Below, one piece after another: positions 16,923-24,106 of a stretch of 37,996 nucleotides of DNA. Position numbers and translations under genes: made by a program. Numbering within the stretch: the stretch's first letter is position 1; every line of letters begins with the position of its first letter. The stretch is from Acidobacteriota bacterium (GTDB lineage Bacteria; Acidobacteriota; Vicinamibacteria; Vicinamibacterales; UBA2999). Below the pieces are notes generated by a model. The model was given only the letters and a program-made list of their open reading frames with translations. It ran no database searches and had not been told where the DNA came from. The DNA lies in assembly GCA_016789705.1 (NCBI GenBank), contig JAEUQR010000077.1:1-37996 (forward strand), given 5' to 3'.

Positions 16923-17951
16923 ATGATCGATGCCTTGCGATTCACCAGCAGCTCCACGATAATCGCGGCTCCGGCAGTGCCCCTGCCGCCCATGGCCCGT
17001 CGCTCCCGCTCCCTCAGCGATGCCGTGCCCGCTCCCGCGGACGCGACTGCCGCCGTCTCGCTCCGCGAGGCCGTTGCGGCCTGCCGCGACCTGCTGGCCC
17101 AACGGCACGACGTCGTCGTGGATGCGGTGCGGTTCGTGGCCGCCCGCCACCATCTCACACGCGACACGGCCGACGAACTTCGTGGCCGTGTGATGCTGCA
17201 CCTCACGACCAACGACTACGCCGCCCTGCGGGCCTGGCGTCGCGAGTGCAGCCTCCACACCTATCTCGTCACCGTCATCACCCGCGTCTTCCTCGACTAC
17301 CGCAATCAGGAGTGGGGCAAAGCCAAGCCGCCGGCCCTGGCGAAGCGCCTGGGCGAGGTCGCCCTCGGCCTCTGGCGGTTGACGCATCGCAAGCGCCTCA
17401 CGTTCGACGAGGCCGTGCAGACCCTGCACGCCGAGCATGGCGTCACCGAGAGCCGCGACCAGCTGTGGGACATCTACTCACGGCTGCCGGCAGCCTCCGG
17501 GCGCTATTTCGTGGATGTGAGCGAACTGGCGCAGGCCGAGCAGCCCGGCGCCGACGCGGACGCGTTCGTCCGGGCCTCTGAACGCGAAACGCTGGCCGCC
17601 CGTGTGGAACGGGCCCTCAGCGAGGCGCTCGCCGGGCTCGACGCCGAGGACCGCCTCGTGCTCAAGTTGTTCTTCTCGAACGGCATGACGCGGGCGCAGA
17701 TCGCGCGCGTGCTGCGCCTTGACCAGCAGCGTCTCTATCCCCGGTTCCTGCACATCATGAGCCGGCTGCACGACGCCCTGCGGGCGCAGGGCGTGACCGC
17801 CGAGGACGTGCGGGAGATCATCGGCGCCGCCAATCTGCCGCCCGGAGCGGCCGTGCTCGACGAGGTCTGCAAAAAGGAGGGCGACGGACCGTCCCTAGGA
17901 GTGGAACGCGCGCCCGCCCCAGGGCGTCGTCCGCGCCTGAGAGAATCGTGA
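16923..17951 (+). CDS. ECF-like sigma-70 family RNA polymerase sigma factor
   Basis: A 342-residue alternative sigma factor. Region 2 lies at about residues 50-127: VVVDAVRFVAARHHLTRDTA, DYAALRAWRRE and TYLVTVITRVFLDYRNQEW, the last being the core-binding and -10-reading helix. Region 4 lies at about 228-290: LAGLDAEDRLVLKLFF and MTRAQIARVLRLDQQRLYPR, a helix-turn-helix for the -35. A 100-residue segment separates the two, longer than in minimal ECF factors. The ATG at 16923 has GGAGG six bases upstream, better than an ATG at 16863. Its stop overlaps the GTG of the anti-sigma gene by four bases, so the two are translationally coupled. Target promoters are unknown. Confidence 0.85.
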   Translation: MIDALRFTSSSTIIAAPAVPLPPMARRSRSLSDAVPAPADATAAVSLREAVAACRDLLAQRHDVVVDAVRFVAARHHLTRDTADELRGRVMLHLTTNDYAALRAWRRECSLHTYLVTVITRVFLDYRNQEWGKAKPPALAKRLGEVALGLWRLTHRKRLTFDEAVQTLHAEHGVTESRDQLWDIYSRLPAASGRYFVDVSELAQAEQPGADADAFVRASERETLAARVERALSEALAGLDAEDRLVLKLFFSNGMTRAQIARVLRLDQQRLYPRFLHIMSRLHDALRAQGVTAEDVREIIGAANLPPGAAVLDEVCKKEGDGPSLGVERAPAPGRRPRLRES

Positions 17952-18895
17952 CCCACTTCGACGTGCATCGCGGCGGTCGGTCACCCGGTACGCCGTGTCC
18001 TTCAGATCTCGATCTGGCAGTTTTCGTCGAAGGCACGCTTCCCGCAGACCACCGGACGCGGATGGTCACGCACCTTGCCGAGTGCGACGACTGTCGTGAG
18101 GTCGTCGCCACTGTCGTGGCCGCCCAGGAAGGCGAGCACCGCACCACGGCCGTGACGGCCCCCGTACCGGCGCCGCTCGCGCCCGCGTCGTCGCCGTCGT
18201 GGCGGCGCGCACCCGGCACCTGGGTCGGCGCCCTGGCGGCGGCCGCACTGCTGGTGTTTGCGGTGCGAATAGCGTCGATGCGTCCCGAGGCGCCATCCGT
18301 GGCGCCCGACGCCACGGTGTGGTCGGAGGTGGCGCGGGTCGTGGGGCCGGCGCGTGCGATTGAAGCGCGTCTGAGCGGATTGCCCGCCCATGTGCCGCTC
18401 GGTGCGCCGACACGCTCGGCGGGGGGCGATGGCGGGTTCGCCGCCCAGGCGCTCGCGGCCCGTCTGGCGGAGCGGGCCGCGCTGCCCGGGGCCGATGCCG
18501 GCGAGCGCCGGGCCGTGCGTCACGTCGCGGCCGTGGCCGCCCTCCTCGCCGGCCGCACGGACGACGCCATCGAGCGGCTCGAAGCGGCGCTCGCCGCCGC
18601 GCCGGCCGCGGCGCCGGAACGCGCCGACCTGCTCGCCGATCTGGCGGCCGCGCACGGCGTCCTCGCGGACACGACCACGCGTGAACGCTGGACGTCGGCC
18701 CTCACCGCCGCCGACCAGGCGCTCACGGTTGACGCCGCGCACGGGGCGGCGCGCTTCAATCGGGCCCTCGCGCTCGAGCGTCTCGGCCGCCGCGAGGTGG
18801 CCCTCGCCGCCTGGCGCGACATCGCCGCAGACGCGGCGACGGCTGCCGGCTGGCGCGAGGAAGCCGCGCGCCACGCGCGCGCGCTCGTCCCGTAG
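17948..18895 (+). CDS. Membrane anti-sigma factor with zinc-finger and TPR-like sensor
   Basis: A 315-residue predicted anti-sigma factor. The N-terminal cytoplasmic part has H42-x3-C46-x2-C49 (THLAECDDCRE), the zinc-binding anti-sigma signature. A hydrophobic segment at about 92-108, preceded by RR, predicts an N-in topology. The C-terminal part would be periplasmic: the motif E139-A-R-L-S-G144 with PLGAPTRS, then Ala-rich TPR-like helices to the end. The GTG start lies inside the sigma stop (GTGA), a classic sigma/anti-sigma arrangement. The same E-x-R-[LV]-S-G motif recurs at an equivalent place in the CHAT protein downstream. Its predicted role is to hold the sigma factor at the membrane until a signal or protease acts on the periplasmic domain. 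Confidence 0.78.
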   Translation: MTHFDVHRGGRSPGTPCPSDLDLAVFVEGTLPADHRTRMVTHLAECDDCREVVATVVAAQEGEHRTTAVTAPVPAPLAPASSPSWRRAPGTWVGALAAAALLVFAVRIASMRPEAPSVAPDATVWSEVARVVGPARAIEARLSGLPAHVPLGAPTRSAGGDGGFAAQALAARLAERAALPGADAGERRAVRHVAAVAALLAGRTDDAIERLEAALAAAPAAAPERADLLADLAAAHGVLADTTTRERWTSALTAADQALTVDAAHGAARFNRALALERLGRREVALAAWRDIAADAATAAGWREEAARHARALVP

Positions 18896-18898
18896 AAT
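18893..18898 (+). promoter_or_regulatory. -10 box (TAGAAT) overlapping the anti-sigma stop codon
   Basis: TAGAAT shares its TAG with the stop codon of the anti-sigma gene and lies 25 nt before the GTG start of the CHAT gene. It may give the CHAT gene its own short-leader transcript besides read-through from the sigma promoter. Confidence 0.35.
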
Positions 18899-18923
18899 CG
18901 GCGTCGCAGAGGCGCAGTCGTCC

Positions 18924-21900
18924 GTGTCCGCCGTTCCTTCGCCGCATCCGTCGTCCACTGGCCGTCGACGCGTCGTCGCCGGGCTCGGCTGGACCTGTGC
19001 CCTGCTGGCTGCCGTCACCACGGCCGTGGCGCGGGTTGCCGCGCCCGCCTCCCCGGCCGCCGACGTCGCGCGCGCGCTCGCCGGGCAGCCCCGCACCGTG
19101 GAGGGCCGTGTCAGTGGCGGTGCCGCGTACCAGCCGCTCGCCGCGCCGCCCCGTTCGGCCGTGGCACCAACGCCGCACTGGCGCCTGCTCGCCGCGGCGG
19201 CCCGCGCACGCGAACTCTGCGACCTGGCGCCGACGGCCGCGAATCTACAGACGTTCGGCGTGGCGGCGCTGCACGCCTCGAGTTTCGACGACGCCGTGCA
19301 GGCGCTCGAGGACGCCGCCGTGGCCGAGCCCTCGAGCGCCGCCGTTCAGGCCGACCTGGCGGCCGCCTACCTCGCCCGCGGCGCCGCGCCGGGCCGCGCC
19401 GTCGATCTGCCGCGCGCCCTCGAGGCGGCCGATCGCGCGCGCCGCCTGAATCCCCGCTTGCCCGACGCCGCATTCAACTACGCGGTCGCGCTCGAGCACC
19501 TGCGCCTCCGGCGCGAAGCGGCGCGGGCGTGGGAGGCCTATCTCATTGCCTTCGGCGACGAGCCGGGATGGGTGGACGAAGCCCGACGACGCCGCGAGGC
19601 GCTCGACGTGGCCACATCGCTCGTGCCGACGTCGCCGGCCGGGCAGGCCGATGCCCGCCTTCGCGACTGGGCCGACCTCGTGCTGCGCGATCCGACGCGT
19701 GCCGCGGCTCCGGATCTTGCCGCCGCCGGCGCGTTCCACGCGGCGATCGGCGAGGCGGCGCAGCGGGCAAGCGGCGAGGCGCGCCGCCTGCTCGCCGAGA
19801 ACGTCCGCGAACTGCTCGACGCGGAAGCCGCGCTCGCCGAGCCGGACTACGGGCGGGCCGATGTGTTGGCGGCCGGCGTGCTGGCACGTGTGCCGGATCC
19901 CGACTCCGCGCTGCGTCTCTGGGCGGTACGGCTGCGTCTCACGACCGGGTTCAACACCGGTCTCGGCGTGGACCTGGCGCGCATCACCGCCGACCTTGCC
20001 GCCGCGGCCGCGCGCCTCGGGTTCACCGGCCTTGCCAGCGACGCCGAGCTGCGCCTTGGTGCGCTCGACTTCGTGGGCGGCCGCTACGAGCGCGCCTACG
20101 CGCACTACGCCGAGGCGTTGCGCCTGCGCGAATCGCTCGGCAACGTGCGCGGGGCCGCGTCGGCGCGGATGGCCGCGGCAGATGCCTTGCGGATGCTCGG
20201 ACGCGACCCGGAGGCGTGGGAACGGTACGTGGCCAATCTGCGCGCCGGGACGCTCGGCGACGGAAATCTCGAGAGCGTCCGTCTCACCGGCCCGGCGCAG
20301 GCGAGTCTCACGGCATGGCCGGCCGTGGCGCGCACTTTCGCGCGCGAGGCGGCGCACCACGCCGCGTCGATCGGCCACATGGGGTTCCTCGCCAACGCCA
20401 GGCAGCTCGAAGCCCGGGCGCTCTGGCGGCTGGGCGACGCCGAGGCCGCCGCCGACGCCCTGGCACGCGCCCGCGAGGCCCTGGACCAGCATGACGACGT
20501 CGCCATCCGCGAGCGGTATCTCGCGGAGTTCGCGCTGGCCGAATCCGAGCTCCTCTCCACGCGGGCGCCGGCCGCCGCCGCGCCGGCGATTGCCGACACC
20601 GAACGCCGGCTGCGCACCAACGTCGGCCAGCGGCTGGTCGCGCTCTCGGTCCTCGAGGCACAGGTGCAGCGCCGCCTCGGCAACACCGAGGCCGCGCGGG
20701 CTGCCCTTCGCAAAGGCGTCGCCCTCGTCGACACGCAGCAGCGCGCCATCAATCAGGCCGACTTCCTGCCGTCGTTCGTCGACGCCAGCTGGGACGTGTT
20801 CTCGGAGTTCGTCGACCTTGAGGCCGCGGCGGGCCGGAATGCCGAAGCCCTCGGCTGGCTCGATCGCGGCTTCGACATCCGCCGCCGCTGGTCCGGCGAC
20901 ACCCGCGGCGCCTCGCTGATGGAGGTTTCGCGCGGCGGTCCGGTCGTGACGTGGCTCTCCCGTCCGGACGGCCTGTGGATCTGGGTCGTCACCGACGGCG
21001 CGGTCGAATCGCGCCACGTCGCCGTGACGAGCGAGACCCTGGCGCGACAGGCGGCCCGGCTCTCGTACGTGCTCACGCTCGAGTCGGCGCCCGATGCCGT
21101 CGATGACGCCGTGCGCGCGATCGCGCGCGATGTGTGGTGGCCCATCGTCGGGGCGCTGGTACGCGGTGGCGAAGCACCCCGCCGCGTCGCGCTCGTTCCG
21201 GATCCGCTGCTGCAGCGCGTGCCGTTCGCGCTGCTGCCGTGGAGCCGGGTGGATGACGCCCCGGTCGTCGAGCGCGCGGCCACCGTGCTCTGCCCGTCGC
21301 TCTCCGCCTGCGGCGCCGGCGAGGCCGCGGTGCCGCCCGGCGCGCGCGTGTCGGCGCTGCATGCCGGACAGGGCGGCGCTGGCCTCGCCGTGCTGCCCGC
21401 CGCCCGCGATGAGGCCGAACGGATCGGCCGGCGTTATGCCGGCGCCGACGTGACCACGGCCACCGCGGCCGCCTTCGCGGCGGCCCTGGCCGGCGCCGAT
21501 GTCGTGCACTTCTCGGGGCATGCCGTCCCGGACGAGCGCTACCCCGGTCGATCGGAGCTGCTGCTTGCGTCAGATGGGGGCGACGGCGTGCGCGTGCCGC
21601 TCGCGCAGCTCTTCGGGCCGGCGGTGCGGGCCGGCCTCGTCGTGCTCTCGGCCTGCCGCACGAGCCGCGCGGAAGCGCGGCGCGGCGAAGGCGGCATCGG
21701 GGTGGCGGGCGAATTCCTGCGGGCCGGCGTGCGCCAGGTGCTCGCCACGCAGTGGGATGTGCGCGACGACGTCGCCGGTGAGGTGATGGACCTCGTGCAC
21801 GAGTCGCTGGCGTCCGGCGCGAAGCCGTGGGACGCCGTACGTCACGCCCAGCGCATCGTGCGGCGCGGCGGCGCCCGGCCGGCGCGCGACTGGGCGGGCT

Positions 21901-21932
21901 ACGTGGCGTACACGGCCGTCTCATTGCGCTGA
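18924..21932 (+). CDS. Membrane-anchored TPR-CHAT caspase-like protease
   Basis: A 1002-residue protein. A short basic N-terminus (GRRR) and one hydrophobic segment (about 17-36) predict a signal anchor with the rest outside the cytoplasm. Next comes E60-G-R-V-S-G65 with PLAAPPRS, shared with the anti-sigma factor, then a long TPR superhelix (about 80-640). The CHAT domain (about 670-1002) has both catalytic residues of the caspase-like fold: His866 in VVHFSGHAVPD and Cys911 in LVVLSACRTSR, followed by GEFLRAGVRQVLATQWDV. It should thus be an active cysteine protease, not a pseudo-enzyme. The GTG at 18924 is the best in-frame start downstream of the anti-sigma stop; the frame is open upstream, but there it overlaps the anti-sigma gene. 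The substrate is unknown; the neighbouring anti-sigma factor is the obvious candidate. Confidence 0.85.
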   Translation: MSAVPSPHPSSTGRRRVVAGLGWTCALLAAVTTAVARVAAPASPAADVARALAGQPRTVEGRVSGGAAYQPLAAPPRSAVAPTPHWRLLAAAARARELCDLAPTAANLQTFGVAALHASSFDDAVQALEDAAVAEPSSAAVQADLAAAYLARGAAPGRAVDLPRALEAADRARRLNPRLPDAAFNYAVALEHLRLRREAARAWEAYLIAFGDEPGWVDEARRRREALDVATSLVPTSPAGQADARLRDWADLVLRDPTRAAAPDLAAAGAFHAAIGEAAQRASGEARRLLAENVRELLDAEAALAEPDYGRADVLAAGVLARVPDPDSALRLWAVRLRLTTGFNTGLGVDLARITADLAAAAARLGFTGLASDAELRLGALDFVGGRYERAYAHYAEALRLRESLGNVRGAASARMAAADALRMLGRDPEAWERYVANLRAGTLGDGNLESVRLTGPAQASLTAWPAVARTFAREAAHHAASIGHMGFLANARQLEARALWRLGDAEAAADALARAREALDQHDDVAIRERYLAEFALAESELLSTRAPAAAAPAIADTERRLRTNVGQRLVALSVLEAQVQRRLGNTEAARAALRKGVALVDTQQRAINQADFLPSFVDASWDVFSEFVDLEAAAGRNAEALGWLDRGFDIRRRWSGDTRGASLMEVSRGGPVVTWLSRPDGLWIWVVTDGAVESRHVAVTSETLARQAARLSYVLTLESAPDAVDDAVRAIARDVWWPIVGALVRGGEAPRRVALVPDPLLQRVPFALLPWSRVDDAPVVERAATVLCPSLSACGAGEAAVPPGARVSALHAGQGGAGLAVLPAARDEAERIGRRYAGADVTTATAAAFAAALAGADVVHFSGHAVPDERYPGRSELLLASDGGDGVRVPLAQLFGPAVRAGLVVLSACRTSRAEARRGEGGIGVAGEFLRAGVRQVLATQWDVRDDVAGEVMDLVHESLASGAKPWDAVRHAQRIVRRGGARPARDWAGYVAYTAVSLR

Positions 21933-22047
21933 GCATCGTCGTCCCGGCGGCTGCCGACCCGGCTCGACCGGCGCGGTTTCTGTACGAAATCGGCCCGTCC
22001 GACGTTCTAGACATTGGCGGCGACGTATTCGTCGTCATGGAGGCCAG

Positions 22048-22326
22048 ATGTCTGACGTGACCGGCGCGGCACCGCGCGATGTTCATCGCGATCCCGGGGC
22101 GTGGCTCGAAGCGAACGCGCGTGCCGTGGCCCATGTTGCACGCCGTGTGGCACAGAGCCGCGGCCTGCACGCCGACGCCTCGCGGGCCCTCGAGTCGGCC
22201 GTGCGGGCGCGGCTGGCCGCCGACGACTACGAGGTGCTGCGCCGGTATCGCGGCGAGGCCGACATCCGGACGTATCTCGCGGTCGTGGCATCGCGGCTGC
22301 TGCTCGACCAGCGGCTGCCGTCGTAG
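22048..22326 (+). CDS. Sigma region-2-only mini-protein
   Basis: A 92-residue protein that resembles only the first domain of the sigma factor encoded upstream. Matching stretches are VAHVARRVAQSRGLHADAS against the sigma VRFVAARHHLTRDTA, DDYEVLRRYRGEADIRTYL against NDYAALRAWRRECSLHTYL, and VASRLLLDQRLP against VITRVFLDYRNQ. It then stops; no region 4 follows in any frame before a strong hairpin. The ATG has GGAGG four bases upstream, so it looks deliberately expressed rather than being debris. It could occupy the sigma site on core polymerase, bind the anti-sigma factor as a decoy, or be a decaying paralogue. The first two are inference. Confidence 0.7.
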   Translation: MSDVTGAAPRDVHRDPGAWLEANARAVAHVARRVAQSRGLHADASRALESAVRARLAADDYEVLRRYRGEADIRTYLAVVASRLLLDQRLPS

Positions 22327-22342
22327 CGCGCGTACGCAGCAA

Positions 22343-22371
22343 CGCCGGGACGGGGAGGCGCCGTCCCGGCG
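22343..22371. terminator. 11-bp hairpin between convergent genes
   Basis: CGCCGGGACGG pairs with CCGTCCCGGCG around a seven-base loop. It lies between the sigma-2 mini-protein (plus) and the glycine-zipper gene (minus) and probably terminates both. There is no U tract. Confidence 0.6.
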
Positions 22372-22424
22372 CTGGTGTCACGACGGCGCACATGCGGCGC
22401 CGGCGTGGGCGTGCCAACCGAACG

Positions 22425-23045
22425 TCAGCGCGCGTCAGCCTGGCGGCGCGTCACCTGGTCCCACACCGTGGCGGCGCCGCCGCCGAGCAGGCCGCCCACG
22501 ACCGAGCCCTTCTTCCCCTTCACGAGTCCGCCCATCACCGCGCCGGCCGCCGTCGAGCCGGCGATGATCGCCAGGCTCTTCTTCGTCGAGCGCTTCGGCG
22601 CGGCCACCTCACGCGTCTCGTCGCCGGCCGGGCGCGACCGCGGCCGGTAGACCTCCACGGGTTCGGTGATGACGGCCGGACGGGCGTAGGGGCGATCGTC
22701 CCGATCCGCCACGCGCACGACGTCGGCCGGCGCGGACGCCGCCATGTAGTCGCGCACCTCGGCCATTTGCGGGCGCACGCGCACCGGTGCGGCGTCGCTC
22801 ACGCACGCCACGGTCGGTGCCGCGCCCACGGCGGTGCGCACGACGGCGCGCTGACCCGGCTCACACGCCACCGCGAGTTCAGGCGTGCCGGCGGTGTCCG
22901 CGGCCGGTGTCGCGGCGCCGGCATGGCTCGTGGCGTACGGCGTCTGCGGCCCGTTTGTCGCACCCGCGCGTCCGCCGAGATAGAACGCGCCCACAAGGGC
23001 GCCGACACCGAATGCTCCTGCCACCCATCCAGGGAAAGGTTTCAT
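22425..23045 (-). CDS. Glycine-zipper envelope protein
   Basis: A 206-residue protein with an N-terminal hydrophobic segment (about 7-25: WVAGAFGVGALVGAFYLGG) that is probably an uncleaved anchor. A low-complexity Ala/Pro/Arg middle follows, then a C-terminal glycine-zipper hairpin (about 157-195: SLAIIAGSTAAGAVMGGLV, GSVVGGLLGGGAAT). Such zippers sit in the envelope as membrane-embedded helical hairpins; the role is usually structural or unknown. Two Cys (in VACEPGQ and TVACVSD) could form a disulfide outside the cytoplasm. AGGAGG eight bases before the ATG is an excellent ribosome-binding site. It is divergent to the M23 peptidase gene. Confidence 0.75.
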   Translation of the reverse strand: MKPFPGWVAGAFGVGALVGAFYLGGRAGATNGPQTPYATSHAGAATPAADTAGTPELAVACEPGQRAVVRTAVGAAPTVACVSDAAPVRVRPQMAEVRDYMAASAPADVVRVADRDDRPYARPAVITEPVEVYRPRSRPAGDETREVAAPKRSTKKSLAIIAGSTAAGAVMGGLVKGKKGSVVGGLLGGGAATVWDQVTRRQADAR

Positions 23046-23163
23046 GGTCAGGTCCTCCTGCGGTTGCCGACATCAAGGAGCGTGCCGCGCGGCCGTGACC
23101 GCGAATACCGGAGAAAACGCGCGGAAGGTCGCCGGACGTCCTGAGCGGAGTACGGTGCATGCC

Positions 23164-23169
23164 TATAAT
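23164..23169 (+). promoter_or_regulatory. Consensus -10 box (TATAAT) of the M23 peptidase gene
   Basis: A perfect TATAAT lies 6 nt before the ATG at 23176. CTGAGC, 17 bp further upstream, is a weak -35. No ribosome-binding site fits between the box and the start codon. Confidence 0.55.
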
Positions 23170-23175
23170 CGCCGC

Positions 23176-24072
23176 ATGCCGCACCTGAGAGGCCTGATGC
23201 TCGCGCTGGCCGCGGTCGCGCTGCTGCTGCCGGCATCCTCGCGGGGGGCGGCCGACAACTGGCACGTCGGCGTGCGCACCGGACTCATCCAGCCGGGCGA
23301 CGTGCTGAAGCTCGACATCCGGCCGCCCGACGGCGTCACGATGGTGACCGCACGCTGGAGCGACCGCGACGTGCCGCTCGTGCGGCAGGCCGACGGCACG
23401 TGGCGGGGGCTCTTCGGCATCGACGTGGAGATGGCGCCGGGGCCGAAGGTGCTGGCGTTACGTGGCACCCGATCCGCCGGGCCGGCGGTGGAGGGCGCGC
23501 ACACGTTCGACGTGGCGCCGAAGGCCGTGCGCACGCGCCGCATCCGCGTGAATCCGAAGTTCGTCAATCCGCCGAAGAGCGCGTGGCCGCGCATCCAGGA
23601 GGAGACCGAACTGCTGAACGCGCTGTTTCGCCGCCCGGCAAGCGAGGAGCGGCTGTGGTCTGTGGGCGCCGGGCGTCCGGTCGAAGGTGTGGCCGTGAGT
23701 GGCTTCGGCGTGCGCAGCGTGCTCAACGGACAGCCGCGCGGACCGCACAACGGGCTCGATCTGGCCGCCGTGACCGGCACGCCCGTGTATGCGCCGACGC
23801 GGGGCGTGGTCGTCTATGCGCGGCCGTTCTATTACTCAGGCAACACCGTCATCCTCGACCACGGTCACGGCCTGTTTTCGACCATGGCGCATCTGTCGGT
23901 CATCGACGTGACGGCAGGGCAGCGCGTGGCGCAGGGCGAGCTGCTCGGCAAGGTGGGAGCGACCGGACGTGTGACTGGCCCGCACCTTCACTGGGCGGTG
24001 CGCCTGCATGGCGACCGCGTCGACCCGCTGAAGCTCATCGAGGCGCTGGCGCCGGCTGGCGGCGCGCCGTAG
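23176..24072 (+). CDS. Secreted M23-family (LytM-type) peptidase
   Basis: A 298-residue predicted peptidoglycan endopeptidase. A signal peptide (about 1-25, ASSRGAA) is followed by an N-terminal beta-rich domain and, from about residue 175, the LytM domain. Zinc ligands H191 and D195 (HNGLD) and H270-L-H272 (GPHLHWAV) are all present, as is the loop VTGTPVYAPTRGVVVYA, so it should be catalytic rather than an EnvC-like activator. The ATG at 23176 directly follows a perfect TATAAT; upstream in-frame starts would overlap the divergent gene and lack a signal. It ends in a hairpin shared with the convergent dipeptidase gene. Confidence 0.9.
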   Translation: MPHLRGLMLALAAVALLLPASSRGAADNWHVGVRTGLIQPGDVLKLDIRPPDGVTMVTARWSDRDVPLVRQADGTWRGLFGIDVEMAPGPKVLALRGTRSAGPAVEGAHTFDVAPKAVRTRRIRVNPKFVNPPKSAWPRIQEETELLNALFRRPASEERLWSVGAGRPVEGVAVSGFGVRSVLNGQPRGPHNGLDLAAVTGTPVYAPTRGVVVYARPFYYSGNTVILDHGHGLFSTMAHLSVIDVTAGQRVAQGELLGKVGATGRVTGPHLHWAVRLHGDRVDPLKLIEALAPAGGAP

Positions 24073-24106
24073 CGCCCGCGGTCGGCGAGCGCGCCGGGTG
24101 CGCTAC
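24069..24106. terminator. Convergent-gene hairpin containing both stop codons
   Basis: GTAGCGC (holding the TAG of the M23 gene) pairs with GCGCTAC (holding the stop of the dipeptidase on the minus strand). A further CCG/CGG pairs after a two-base bulge. The hairpin spans the whole intergenic gap, so a single structure can end both transcripts. Confidence 0.5.

Noticed and set aside
16807..21986. Octamer TCTGTACG upstream of both the sigma gene (16807-16814) and the sigma-2 mini-protein (21979-21986) as a shared sigma target
   Set aside because: Distances to the start codons differ (about 109 and 62 bp), there is no matching second box, and one shared octamer between two regions of this length is not rare enough to claim a promoter.
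22048..22440. Frameshifted full-length sigma factor instead of a mini-protein
   Set aside because: None of the three plus-strand frames after 22326 contains a region-4-like helix-turn-helix, and a strong hairpin follows 16 bp after the stop codon.
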